DNA of 64,000 nucleotides, from positions 124,001 through 188,000 of the forward strand of contig JACGCK010000038.1 of the NCBI GenBank assembly GCA_014925825.1, given 5' to 3'. This DNA comes from Pholiota molesta (taxonomy: Eukaryota; Basidiomycota; Agaricomycetes; Agaricales; Strophariaceae). The position numbers and the translations under genes were made by a program. Below are positions 26,860 through 38,190 of the stretch, one piece after another; position 1 is the stretch's first letter; each line of letters begins with the position of its first letter. Under the pieces are notes generated by a model, which was given only the letters and a program-made list of their open reading frames with translations, was not told the DNA's origin and did not search any database.

Positions 26860-28516
26860 CTTGTACGTATCAGTTTCGATGATAAATTGAAAGATAGTGC
26901 GTGTGATCTTTTATATCGTCTGTAAGGTAACGAGGGCCTGCTCAGATGCGCGGGTTATTCGGAAGTGTGCCACTGAACTTGCCAAACGCAAACGGGAAGA
27001 TTTCTAGAAGAATTCGTTGAGTTTTGATTAGGCCGGGCTACCAATGTAGCGTCCCAGAAGGATTTACAAACTACATCCTTGACGATGTGCGTTATCCTAG
27101 ATTCTAATGGGGAGCCCCTGAATGTGGGGTAAAGCCTTGCCTCATTGTCCAAGTTCTTCTGACAGATGTCCTCAGTAGTCGGAGCACTCATTCAAGACCA
27201 TCCAGCTTAAAAAATCGAGGCTTCCATGTATAAACCCAAGCAGAGTATCAGAACCATGGTAGCGAGCATCGTACACATAGTCGTACATGGGGAGTACAAC
27301 CAAGGGATATAGATCATCAATATCGAGCTTCCCAAGATTGCAAACCTTAATCTGCAACGTACAAGGTATCGATACCTATACCGAGCAAGGCGAATATCGG
27401 TTCAATGATCAGAAGCGGCTGAGAACTCGGGCACGAAAGCTTCATGGGCTGAGAGCGATCAAAGGTGGGAACAAGAAAGAAAATACACATAGAACTACTT
27501 ACTATTCGCAACCGAAACCCCGACTGACTTGCACTCGAGTTTATGCGCCGATCATTGGACCCATGCGAGAGGTCCGTATGTCCGTCCTGGTCGCTCACTG
27601 TATTTGATCGGCACAGCAGACCTAACACTCATGCAAACGCCGCGGCTTCTTACCATCGCATACAGATGTCATCAAATACAACCAGCTGCAGGTACTGCAG
27701 TGCGTTCAGGGGAGTGGCAGCATGCTCTAAAGCGGAGGAGAAAGGCCAGTGCGGTACTAGATATCAACCCCAAAAGCTTAAGCCCAAAGACATTTTGCGC
27801 AGCGGCATGCATTGGATGTGTATCTATACACCCTGATTCATTGATATGAATTGCCATAGCGCTTGAAAGTATCATGGAAGTGGCCTGCAGTAGATAAGAG
27901 AGATAAAAGAAGGAGGGATTTGAGTAAGTCGAGGAATTTTGGAGCCTCCCTTGTAGCAAGTGACTGCTGAACTTGATTGAAGGGCCACGGTATCGAACGA
28001 AGTATAGGATAGCGAGATAGTTCAGTTGTAGGGGATGCTGCTGATGCCACTTGGGTTGAAGAAGGGAGAAAAAATCCAGGCGTTCTGTTGGTGCATCGGG
28101 CGATAGGATAGCTAATGGCAAAGTGAAAGCCAGAGGAAGGTTGAAATTTGAGCGCTATTTACCGGGCCGGAAGCACGTGAATGGCCGCTGGCGGACATCA
28201 CCGGGTGCATCACCGGGCACTTCAACCCTGGAGTATTCTTATTCGAAATCGAATGTTGTCTCTCGTTTTTACTGTGCTATCAAAATTGCCACAAAAGGTC
28301 CTTCACAAGCACGTAATTCAGGAAAGCTAGGCATGTATTTTCCAACAAATTTTATTACATGAACAATGTAACCTCGTCAAAATCCTTTCATACATTCGAT
28401 CTTCAAACTCGGAGCATAGACACAACATTTACAAATCAAAGTTCGTTCAGCATCGACATGGAATGGCCCCCAGAGTATGAAGGCACAAGATGCCATTCCG
28501 CGAGGACATTGGGAGT
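26860..28516. other. Gene-poor interval with minus-strand coding-like fragments
   Basis: A minus-strand frame around 27170-27360 (IKVCNLGKLDIDDLYPLVV) and fragments at 27400-27630 bounded by plausible splice signals have a coding look, but I could not assemble a gene or name a family. The rest is anonymous. Confidence 0.3.
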
Positions 28517-29928
28517 CTACTTCCTGGGGGGGAGAACGAGGTCGCCGATCAATTTCTAGACAAGCACGATGTCGGAAATGAGCATCCAATTGTTGTATGC
28601 AGATGCATAACGGCCGTACCTTGGCGTTGTCTCCGAGTTTCTCGAGGACTGCCTCGCGGACGACGGCGTAGATCTGCTGGTTAACTAAGAAATTGTCAGA
28701 CAGAAGGCAGCATAACGATAGTAGTGTTACTCACGAATCATGTTCTGGAAAGCTTTTTTGTTGACATGTCAGATATCGTCCATGTCAGAAGTCAAATGAG
28801 GAGGTAACATACCATTCATAAAATGGGCAGAGCCGCTTTTGATCTTGGTGAAAAGAACGTTGGTGATGCTTTCGGTGGTGGCTGAAGTCATAGCAGTAAT
28901 TAACACACAAGAAATCCCTTCGTAAGGGGATGAGAAATCTTACTATAAGTGAAAGCTCCGATGGCTGTTGGACAAGTCTATTCAGCATTACGGCCAGTTC
29001 GCATTAATTTCGGAACACTTACAGAACATAACCTATCCAATGATGAATCGAGTGAGCAGCAGTACATAAACTTGGATATGAAGAAGGTCCTTACATTCTT
29101 GTCCCTGTCTTCGGAGCAAGTTCCCAACTGGAAGTTGGACTGATGGTCATCCGCAGTGGACCTGGTAAATATGTTGACGACGGGGTCAGAAGAGTTCGCA
29201 AGTGCCTCGAGAACTCGGGCCATCAACGACAATTGGGTGGGCTAGGTTATGAAAAGTTTTGATCATCAGCATTCCGCAAGAAAACAAAATATACATCGTG
29301 CTCACGTCCAGGAAGGTTGTCAAAAAATCGAGAACGATTTTGTCGACAGAGACAGCGACGTTGCTGAGCGAGTGCTCGTCAAACTTGAAGCTGGTAACCT
29401 ATGCATTGTTAGTAAGGTAAGACTCGGATTGAGTACAAAATTTCTATCCCATTAGCATAGCGCGTATACGTACCAGCCAACCGACGTTCTCAAGAATGTA
29501 TCTGCAGACATTATAAGGTAAGTATGTTTGAATTTCCAAACTAGAAGCATTGATGCGTACTTGTACTCGTCATACCATTGGCTGGTCTGAGTGAGGCGGT
29601 TGTACTTGCCAGACGCAGCAAGCTGCGCCAAGAGAGTGGAGTTCATCACATCTTGCTATAATTCGATGGAGGATAGTTAATCCTCAGATAATCTCATCAA
29701 AAAGCGCATAGATATTTACCTTGTTCTGCATGCTGATACCCGTCTGGAAAGAAATAGAATATTGTTAGCGAGCTGTGGGACACACATGGAGGCGCATAAG
29801 AAACCTACAACGAAAGCGGTGGCCTGGCCCTCGCCGACCATGGCAGATTCGTCCTCTGCGGCACTGCGAAGAAGGCCATAGTCGGCGATGCAAGAGCTCA
29901 ATTTAAGATCAGCAACGATGAAAGGCAT
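28517..29928 (-). CDS. Family-X member B (uncharacterised, about 245 aa)
   Basis: A gene with many small exons reads MPFIVADLKLSSCIADYGLL, then TGISMQNK, QDVMNSTLLAQLAASGKYNR, QWYDEYKYILENVGWLV, SVDKIVLDFLTTFLD, SNFQLGTCSEDRDKN, a 10-nt exon at 29023-29032 joining into SIGAFTY, SGSAHFMNGAFQNMIL and VREAVLEKLGDNAKK. It ends LVLPPRK. Blocks and exon boundaries line up with member A one for one. A TATA element (30015-30021, minus orientation) sits about 90 nt before the start. No signal peptide or membrane span is evident. The absence of nonsense changes across so many exons argues that it is expressed. Function unknown. Confidence 0.75.
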
Positions 29929-31356
29929 TGTGAAATAGAGATGCTGAGAATTGGTTTGCTTGGGAGAGATGTTTAGCTTAGTATGCTGAGGTACTTCAGG
30001 CTCTTTGGCCTCATATTTATACCAATGAGATACCGCCTTCAGAGCGAGCTTACTCGCTTTGTTCTCTCTGTTGGAACAAGCTCATAGCCGGGCTTGGTTA
30101 TCGCCGTTCGATCGACGTTGCAAATGTACGATATTCTGCATCGGAGGTGAAAGTGTGACTTCCAATGGCACGTTCGAAGAAAGGGAAGGAGATTGTGGTG
30201 TCTCCAGAGCCGTAAGAGCTCCCAAAGAGTGGTGCACGAATCGCTAAGTTCACAATGTGTAAAGCCATCTGGACAGTCAAAATGAAGGTGTATTCGACTT
30301 TGCCATCATTAGCGCCACATTCTTTCTGGTTCGCAAAACGTACAAAGTGTGGTGGTAATGCTCAAAATATATACACAGGTCCACGAGAGTCGGGTCGGGA
30401 CTCTCCGCTGACACGGCCGACGATCAAATGTCACGCCAAGTTGATTGGCTTATCGTCATACCCGTTAACGGTTTGTCTCAGTACGAATTACATCCTGGCA
30501 TGCATTGATGACTTGCTGGTCACTTCTGGCGGTATCACCTCTGGAATTTTGGCTGGATTCTGTGTACTTACCTTCAGCTTCAGCTTTGAAACCATGGCTG
30601 TTCAGCTGAGTAATCCAAAAGCTAGGACATCACAAATGCGGTCTACTAAGAAGGTACAAACTGGTATCAAAGTCGAAGAAATAGAACAACTACGTATTCC
30701 TGTGACCAGCAAATATGGAACTGCCGAGAGCACCCGGCCTGCGTCGGACTGAATAGGACAAACATCTTTTCGATTTGACACTTGGGAATTGAACGTATTG
30801 AACATTAAAATTGATTGTCCGTTGTGGGTCGTTAATCGAAATTTTCGAAGTCTACCAAAAGTAAAATGGTTGCAACGTGCTCAAAGGGTGAGAGAGCCAA
30901 TATCGACAGTATCAGGTGGGTAAATTGTCTCGTATACCCAGCATAAATATAGCCTCTAACCGCGCATTATGAGCTTCTACAAAAAATGTTGTACGTCTCT
31001 CGTATGAATCTGATTGTATCGTCCAACTCCTCTTGGAAGTTCCCCAGTAGTCAAACAGCTTTCCATGTCATTCTTTCCCATTCTATTTCTCCACCATGGT
31101 CAAACGTGGGTGCGTAGTTATACTTCAATTACGTGCCACTATAATCAGCAGATTGCTCGATGGGCTTCGCTGTTCGGATTATGAAAGTTCCCCGTTTCCG
31201 ATGAGCGGTCATGACGGAGTGCAAGGGACGGAGAATCACGATTTTCCATTCATCCTTTCACGCACATTCTAGAATGTATTTTCTTCGAAGGTATAAAAGA
31301 TTCACCGAGCTCGCTTGCTGCGGTGAGAAAGCAAACTACACATCCCTATCATCATT
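29929..31356. promoter_or_regulatory. Divergent promoter interval between family-X members B and C
   Basis: B (minus) and C (plus) are head to head across about 1.4 kb. Near C, TTCTAGAA (31267-31274) and TTCTTCGAA (31281-31289) resemble heat-shock elements and are followed at once by TATAAAAG (31292-31299), 58 nt before the ATG. A plus-strand open frame at 30255-30752 has no motif and no splice support. Confidence 0.5.
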
Positions 31357-32899
31357 ATGGAACAACAAGTTGTGGAAAGCACCAAACTCGGCAAATTCGT
31401 CGTCGTGAATACGCAAATCGTCTGCTTTGTTCCCGGAAAGGATGTCAGTCGATTTTTATTGAACGGTACTCTCAAAATCTATTGACCTTTCAATTCTTCA
31501 GATCACGTTCACCGACCAGGACAAGGTAAGTTCATGCCACTGACATTTGTATGAATGGCCTCAGACCTCTTGACTTTTCACTTCGTTTAGAGAGACGTGA
31601 TCAATTCTACTCTCCTTGCTCAATTATCCGCAAGCAAGGACGCGAAATCGTATGCTCATGTCGCAGATTGGTAAGTTGAATAATTTACCTCGCAACCGCG
31701 GTCATATTTGCTGATGTAGTCGCCCTTCAGGCTGGACTCTTTCATGTAGGTTTTCATTCTATAAATAAACAGGGCTTTGTGTCTAATTCTACATAGCCAA
31801 GTTGCTGCAGTCACTGGCTGGGCTGTAAGTCCTCGTTAATAGCTCACCAATGCCGGATTAGTGTTGATGGTAACTTGATACACACTCCTTCACTTTGCAG
31901 CTTCAGTCAGGCTCGACCTTCCAGTCGGCAACCGCAGAGCAGCTGCATACATCGATTGACGTGGTGCGTCTTCGCCAATGTATTCAATATGCGTAATCTC
32001 ATGATTGTATATCGTACTCAGGTGGCAGCGAAATTTATCTCGGAATCTGACGTCAGTATCGTATATTGAGGCACAAATGGTCGGATTCGCACTTACATTA
32101 TATTTGTACTCAGCACGCCGCTGACCTCCGAATCTTGCAAGCCTTGCTCTATCTCAGGGGAGAATCGCCTGTTGGCTTGAATATCCTCGAAGAGTGAGCG
32201 ATTTCTCACATACTTTGAGCTGAAGCTTAGTATGCACCATTGCGCTGTAGGAATGGAAAGAGCAAGACAGATGGAACCTTCGAGTTCGTTTTGTGTGAGA
32301 AAAACGACGAGAAACAGGTGAGCACATCATCGTTCAGCGCGTTCGTTTTTACTATTGGCAAGCTAATGAGGTTTCCAAAGCTAGTAATTCGTGCGTCTTT
32401 CGATATCAACAACTAACTCCCAGAGTTGTCTCTAATAAAACTGCTCCAAGGAATCTACCCCTATGCATTTGGTACGTTTAACATCTTGTACATAGTCGAG
32501 CGACAAGGTTCTCAAGTTACCAACTTTACAGAGACGAGTGAAGAGGTCAAGAGCAACCTGCTGCAACGAATTATCAAGAGCGATAATTACAAGATGAAAT
32601 ACATGATCAGTAGGACATTTCACCACACTATACCTTCAATGCTTTGGCATTATCTGACACGCACTCCACCTTCAGAACCCACCATCGCCGTTTGTGAGTC
32701 ATCTACTAAATCAAAGGTTGAGAGATGCCGGACGATTAATGTATATGACCAGTGAACATGGAGGTCTACAATCGCGTTCGAGACACCGTCTCTCATAAGC
32801 TTGAGGGTTATGTCGACGTGCGTAGTCCTTATTTCTTGGATCTTGCCAGTACTAATCGATGTTCACTATTAGGACCTTGTCGCCTTCTTGCCGATCTGA
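31357..32899 (+). CDS. Family-X member C (uncharacterised, about 270 aa)
   Basis: The frame starts MEQQVVESTKLGKFVVVNTQ and continues ITFTDQDK, RDVINSTLLAQLSASKDAKS, DWLDSFIQVAAVTGWAL, LHTSIDVVAAKFISESD, GTFEFVLCEKNDEKQ, LLQGIYPYAFG, KPTIAVLNMEVYNRVRDTVS and HKLEGYVD. It ends DLVAFLPI. The order of blocks is that of members A and B, but identity outside the NSTLLAQL segment is low, and the microexon position is a 28-nt exon (LMRFPKLVI) here. About eleven introns of 45-80 nt were placed by frame and homology. Start choice is backed by the TATA box 58 nt upstream. Orientation is opposite to A and B, so it may come from an older or inverted duplication. Confidence 0.7.
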
Positions 32900-33177
32900 G
32901 TATTCTTGAGCTGTCGATAGTCGACATTTCACTATCCCATTATTCAGATTACACCTTCCAACGTCAATGTATAACTCGGTTGTATCAATGTCATTGAAAA
33001 TATTTCAGAAAATATCACTTGTACACATACGTAGCGCCTCGCTTTTCCAATGACAATATACATGGTAGATGCTTGAGTTGGTATGAAATACAGAACAGCC
33101 CAGGGAACGATATCCAGTTCAATCTGTCCCTATAGATTTGTCGCGACAGGCTCGCAATCAATCCCCACATAATAGTT
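32900..33177. other. 3' flank of family-X member C
   Basis: AT-rich trailer sequence without a recognisable gene. Confidence 0.3.
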
Positions 33178-35340
33178 CTAAAACCCAACCCGATCAATCA
33201 CAAGCCACATTCGTGATAACCAGCAACAAGGTAAATCAAAAAAAAGACGCACCGCCGCCGCCCACGTACAACACAGCGTCTGCGCAGGGCACACATCTTT
33301 CGACGCGAGCGGAAAGCTCGAGAGCTGCGCGCACCCCGTGCCGACGTGGTATCCTGCCCCGATGCCTATCCCATACAGCGCTAGGATCGGCGAGACGCCC
33401 GGATCGCCTGCCTGTCCGAAGCAGAAGAGATATATTATAGAGAAGGCTCCAGTATGCGACAGGGAAGAGGGAGGCGACATACAAGGGCGGATAAGCTACA
33501 ACAAAGGAGAAATCCAGCGCAGCTTTCGACTGGGAGCTGGCGCCTGTTTACGACGGCGTTCTCTAGGCCGATGGGCTCGCGCTGTGATGGCATTGGCAAG
33601 CAAAGGATGATTCATGTTTGATTAGGATCAGCGCTTAGCGCTTAACGCTGATGAATCAATGACCCACCGGCGACAGACGGTCTGTGGGGGTAGCCATGGT
33701 CATTGTGGTAATAGCGAAAGTCAAAAAGGTCGTAGAAAGGGTACGCATGCTGAGAAAGAGCTGTCAGGCAAAGAAGGGGGGAATAAATGTCACGAACGCA
33801 GGAGGTTGCTCTAGGATATAAACAAATCCAAGCCGTATTCCCATGATGTCGCGCTGAGAATGCGGACATCGCACTGGGTGAAGTACGACACATTGAATGC
33901 CCATTCATAACTTGGCAAATGAAATAGGATCTTAGAGTGGTGCTCGTCAGACAGCGTGGGCGACATGCATAGGCATTCCCGTGCCAATACCCACTGAGTT
34001 CCTCTCATAGAAACGAATTTTGCATGAGTAATTGGATTAAGACGTTGGGTTCCGTCATGACGATATGCAAGGTAAAAAGCCCTGACCAATCCACCCCCGA
34101 CCTCGGAATATGCATGACACTGAAAATCGCAGTGACGTACGCCAGGCAGTACATTCCACTGCGAAGGTAAGGATGCTTCCGAGTTCGGGGGTGATTGAGA
34201 AGGCGGACGATATCTTCATACCGAGTACAAGTAGCACAAAGGCCAGCGCGATGCACATAATCGCAACAATCGGTCATGGGCCCGTCGTATATGCATACAT
34301 GCAAGACCTGGCACCGCACCTAACGCCCATACACAGGAGCGTCAGGGGAAGCATAGAAAGAGCGTAACACCCTATTTCTGTTCCAGGTGTCAGAATCTCC
34401 GTTGGTAGGATCACGAAAACAGTGCCGCTCCCCGGCCAAGTATTCGGATAATCAATGCACATAGGCTGCCAAAAGCCTGTGCGGCATTCCTCTGCATTCT
34501 TTTTAGTATAAGGAGCCTCCAATCAATGCGGGTCTTTCCCCCTGAAGAGCGGGCCATTATGCTGGCCACTCACTGCGCACGTTAACTGGTGCCGTCGCAT
34601 GGGAAAACCACGAATCAGGCGGGCCCAGATTCGTAAAGAGCGGCGCGGCGTCGGCTCTCCCACCAGTGCACCTGCACCCTTACTCATCACGTCGGTCTGC
34701 TACTTAGCTGTCAGCATGCGTCAGGGGCTTTCCAATGCGTTAGGGAATGTGTGGAGACGGAGGAGATGGTCGAAGACCAGTGGCAGGGGCGAGTAGAGCC
34801 ATCTTAGCAGGATTGCTCGATCGAGGTCGTGGAATCGAAGAAGTCATGGAAGCAGGGGAAGAAGAGCCAACGCCAATAGGAAGTAGAGAGAGCAAGCTAC
34901 CAAGGCCGCTTGAATTAAGGAGGAGTCAGGGGTGGCATCCGTGCGTCAGGCGATGGTCAATAAGATATAGGAACTGGGCGAGGACATGCCGACAGTTTCT
35001 GAACGAGTACACCCATCAGTAAGATATCGGCGTCGCAGACAGCGCAGACTTACTCGCGAGTCCCATTTTCCAATCTGCACTAAGAACCACTGGAGAAGAG
35101 AAGAATGCAGGTGCCATTGCATTGTTGAAGCTAAAGCTTGGACGCACACTTGTCAGAGGAGTGGTCAAATATCGCGACTCTGGGGCAGAGAGGAACTGGA
35201 CCTGCAGCCAATAGGCCATGTCGAGACCTGGAGCCCAAAAAAAAAATAAGCACATCCCTATGTGGCACCATTGACCAGGTGCACGCATAAACATACATGT
35301 ATCGTTATCCTGCGACCCGATGTGATGGAAGACCACCCAT
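33178..35340 (-). pseudogene. Decayed hydrophobic locus, possibly a membrane protein gene
   Basis: Minus-strand fragments are strongly hydrophobic: AFSIIYLFCFG near 33440, PIVAIMCIALAFVLLVLGMK near 34220, ALVACSLYFLLALALLPLLP near 34880 followed by a stop and then RWLYSPLPLVFDHLLRLHTF, plus LTLHIVMTEPNVLIQLLM. Changes of frame and stop codons lie between them. Introns could bridge some gaps, but I could not build a continuous model. It may be a broken multi-pass membrane protein; the family is unknown to me. Confidence 0.3.
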
Positions 35341-36170
35341 ATAACTGAAGAGGAGTGTACGATTCAGTACGAATTCATCGGGGGATGGATCATCGATCAT
35401 GGAAGGAAAAGGAGACTCGAGAAGACGCACACGTCGGAGTTGATACACGTTGATGCCCACTGCCGCGTCGGTCCGAGCCGATTCCAGTATTTTGAATTCT
35501 CACTGCAACTCTCAGAATGGCGCGACAAATTTTCAATTTAAGGAACAGAGTCGCCCTAACGCTTCTAGACACCCTGGCAGTATGAGGGTTGAAAAAATTG
35601 CAATTCCTGGCACTGGCAACAGGAAGCGTGCGTTGAGCCACAATCACTATTCAATCTCGCCGAAGACAAGTTCCTGTGCGCGCTCTTGAAACTTGGAAAT
35701 TACGGCTTTGTGAGTCAAACCTTGGTAAAATCGGCAGTGAATGAAGATTGTCAATACCGTCGAGATAGCGTTGAATTTTGTTGACCATTTAAAATTTATT
35801 GCGGAACAACTGCAGCCGGCGGCTCTCAAACTTGGAAAGTTGGACATTCCAAAGAATCCCAACGTCCCAATCCTTCAATCCTTCATCAGTTCATGATTTC
35901 AATGTCAAAATTCGAAGGGAATAAAAGCCCGTTTCCGGCGCTGAAAATGCCAATCTGGCTCGGGTTTCACTGGCACGCTCGACAAACAAAGATGCCTACC
36001 AGCCAGATGATGTTTTTCTAGCGACCCCGAGCGCGTAAAACCCCTTGTCCCAGGCTCTCTTTATAGGTGATAGAAATAAACCCGCCACCAGGTATAAAAC
36101 CTAGGATATTCTACTCTATGCCGCTCATTGATCTACCACCACACATCAGGACTCCAGTACACACCACAGC
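35341..36170. other. Intergenic with TATA box for the secreted peptide gene
   Basis: No gene is seen. TATAAAA at 36093-36099 lies 72 nt before the ATG at 36171 and belongs to the downstream gene. Confidence 0.5.
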
Positions 36171-36378
36171 ATGTACTTCAATACTTCGATTGTTATCTCT
36201 GCACTTCTTGCAGCGTTGACTGTGGTCCCTGTAGCTTATGGGGGCATAGTTCCTGTTACGAGTGATACCCCGCCAGCCTGTACGCTTCACTGTGTTGGCA
36301 ACGTTTGTTCTGATGTCTGGTGAGTGTGGTGTGTAGAGATCAAGTGGTCTCCTTTATATTGAGCCCTTGTGCAGTTAG
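36171..36378 (+). CDS. Tiny secreted cysteine-rich peptide (50 aa)
   Basis: Exon 1 (36171-36319) encodes a clear signal peptide, MYFNTSIVISALLAALTVVP, then PACTLHCVGNVCSDV. The last Cys codon is split by the intron 36320-36374, and the stop TAG (36376-36378) follows straight after. The mature region ends C-x3-C-x4-C-x3-C, so it could form two disulphides or bind metal. If the intron is kept, the same position reads Trp and then TGA, giving a peptide of equal length lacking the last Cys. TATA box and start spacing are good. It resembles the many short secreted proteins of basidiomycetes; no named family. Confidence 0.6.
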
Positions 36379-36835
36379 CCGTCTCTCAATCGGTTCCGTT
36401 TAATATGGCACGACGGTACATCGAAGGGGTGAGTATTTTTTCGATATTGGGTTCAATTCGTTTCTGTGAAGAGTCTGAAACCTTTATCACTAGGAAGGAT
36501 TGGTATAAACTATCAAAAAATCTTATAGTTTCTCTCGGCTTTGTAATAGGTTAGATTTTGAGTCCATAATCGACGAATTTCTGTTGGTTAGAGTCAAAGA
36601 AAGAAGGCTGTCACCTTAAGATGCATATGATCAATAGTCGATAGAATTGGGTTCCTAGTATTAATTGCCCTGAAGATTCAAATTTAAAAAAAAAAAATTC
36701 CTTTACAGCACCGTGCCTAAAGCGAAAAACTTTGAGTAGAATATATCCTTGAGGTTTCTTTCTACAACGACAGCATTCGGAGGCATCAAATCTCGATTGG
36801 GCTAAAAACATATAGTACATTTACATCGCTGGTGT
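36379..36835. other. Intergenic, AT-rich
   Basis: No gene is seen between the secreted peptide gene and the left arm of the inverted repeat. Contains a poly-A run near 36690. Confidence 0.4.
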
Positions 36836-36891
36836 ACATCTCATCTCTTTCACCGCTTCACCTCTCGCGGAATTTCGAACGTAGCGCGAAG

Positions 36892-37246
36892 TTAACACTT
36901 GCACTCGCCGGCCTTGCAAGCGCACCTGAGGGAGGAGAGGGATCAAAACAGGTTCGAGAATAGCGTTGATAGATGCTTACGTGGAGCAAGAGCAGCTAGC
37001 GCTGCCACAAGAGGATTGGGATGTGGTATTTCCACAAGCGCAGCTAAAAAATCATGGACATCGCGTCAGTTGACTATTTATCGACGTCAGAGATTTCCGT
37101 ATAAAGACGTACGTGGAGCCGCACCCGCAGGGAGAGCAAGCGCATCCAGAAGCTTGGGCGACGGGGACGTTCTGAATCATCTAACAAGGATGAAAGGTCA
37201 ATAGGTATAAGAGATGAAGTGAGGTTCAAAAGCGCCGCACCTGCAT
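36892..37246 (-). CDS. Metallothionein, left copy
   Basis: Four small exons give a 56-residue protein: MQ, then MIQNVPVAQASGCACSPCGC, then GST plus CACGNTTSQSSCGSASCSC, then STCACKAGECKC. Thirteen Cys occur mostly as C-x-C pairs and aromatic residues are absent, the signature of fungal metallothioneins, which bind copper, zinc or cadmium in the cytosol. Introns have GTGCGG...GTTAG, GTACGT...TTTAG and GTAAGC...CTCAG borders. A TATA box on the minus strand (37344-37350) lies about 100 nt before the ATG. Transcription runs outward, away from the centre of the inverted repeat. It differs from the right copy at three sites at least: Pro/Leu and Ala/Val in the leader segment and Asn/Thr after CACG. 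Confidence 0.85.
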
Positions 37247-37793
37247 GGTCGCGGAAAGGTTGGACTAAAAGTGATAGGCTTTGAATAGTGGGTTGAATCA
37301 AGTGGGTACTTGTGAATGATAATTACAGCCTACATTTCGAACACTTTATACGTCTACAGGTGTTGGTCGCTATTTGTACGTCCGCCAGCGTTTGGAGCCA
37401 TCTGGAATGATCAAAGGGGATTCTGTGGGTGTGAGGCAAATGTGCGGCGCCAATCAGGACGAAGTGCGGGGGTTCAAAAAATGCCTCAATGTATAATTAG
37501 TTTCTCGGGCCGAGGTGTTGTTACTAATATTTCACGTGACATGAGGCATTTTTTGAACCCCCGCACTTCGTTCTGATTGGCGCCGCACATTTGCCTCACA
37601 CCCACAGAATCCCTTTGAGCATTCCAGATGGCCCCAAACGCTGGCGAACGTACAAATAGCAACCAACACCTGTGGACGTATAAAGTGTTCGAAATGTTGG
37701 CTGTAATTATCATTCACAAGTACCCACTTGATTCAACCCACTACTCAAAGCCTATCAGTTTTATTTGAGTTTTAGCCCAACCTTTCCGCAACC

Positions 37794-38145
37794 ATGCAGG
37801 TGCGGCACTTTTACATCCCACTCCACCCCTTACACATGCTGACGTCCTCTTGTTTGTCAGATGATTCAGAACGTCCTCGTCGTCCAGGCTTCTGGATGTG
37901 CTTGCTCTCCCTGCGGGTGCGGCTCCACGTACGTCTTCATACGGAAGTCTCTGATGTCGATAAACAGTCAACTGATGCGATGTCCCTGATTTTTTAGCTG
38001 CGCTTGTGGAACTACCACATCCCAATCCTCTTGTGGCAGCGCTAGCTGCTCCTGCTCCACGTAAGCATCTATGAACGCCGTTCTCGAACCTGTTTTGATC
38101 TCTCTCCTCAGGTGCGCTTGCAAGGCCGGCGAGTGCAAGTGTTAA
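37794..38145 (+). CDS. Metallothionein, right copy
   Basis: Mirror copy of the left gene: ATGCAG then a GTGCGG...GTCAG intron, MIQNVLVVQASGCACSPCGC, GST, CACGTTTSQSSCGSASCSC, and STCACKAGECKC ending at TAA 38143-38145. All thirteen Cys and every intron border are kept, so both copies look usable. TATAAAG at 37679-37685 precedes the start by about 110 nt. The first introns of the two copies differ far more than the exons do, which suggests selection on the protein or partial gene conversion. The divergent arrangement may double the dose of a metal-buffering protein. Confidence 0.85.
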
Positions 38146-38190
38146 ATTCGCGTTACGTTCGAAATTCCGAGAGAGATGAAGCAGTGAACA

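Larger units (their letters stand above)
36840..38190. repeat. Large inverted repeat with two metallothionein genes
   Basis: Left arm about 36840-37487 and right arm 37543-38190 are reverse complements of each other with few differences; the inner ends are exact (ATGCCTC / GAGGCAT preceded by the GGGGGTTCAAAAAA block). The spacer 37488-37542 is 55 nt and contains CACGTG at 37533-37538. Similarity weakens within the first intron of the genes and beyond the stop codons. Outside the right arm, at about 38272-38310, sequence again matches the left flank (tacaccag...taaatgta), so the right side carries an insertion of roughly 75 nt. Confidence 0.9.

Noticed and set aside
30255..30752. 165-codon open frame on the plus strand between family-X members B and C
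   Set aside because: No motif, no splice support, and it fills the divergent promoter interval; composition does not look like protein.
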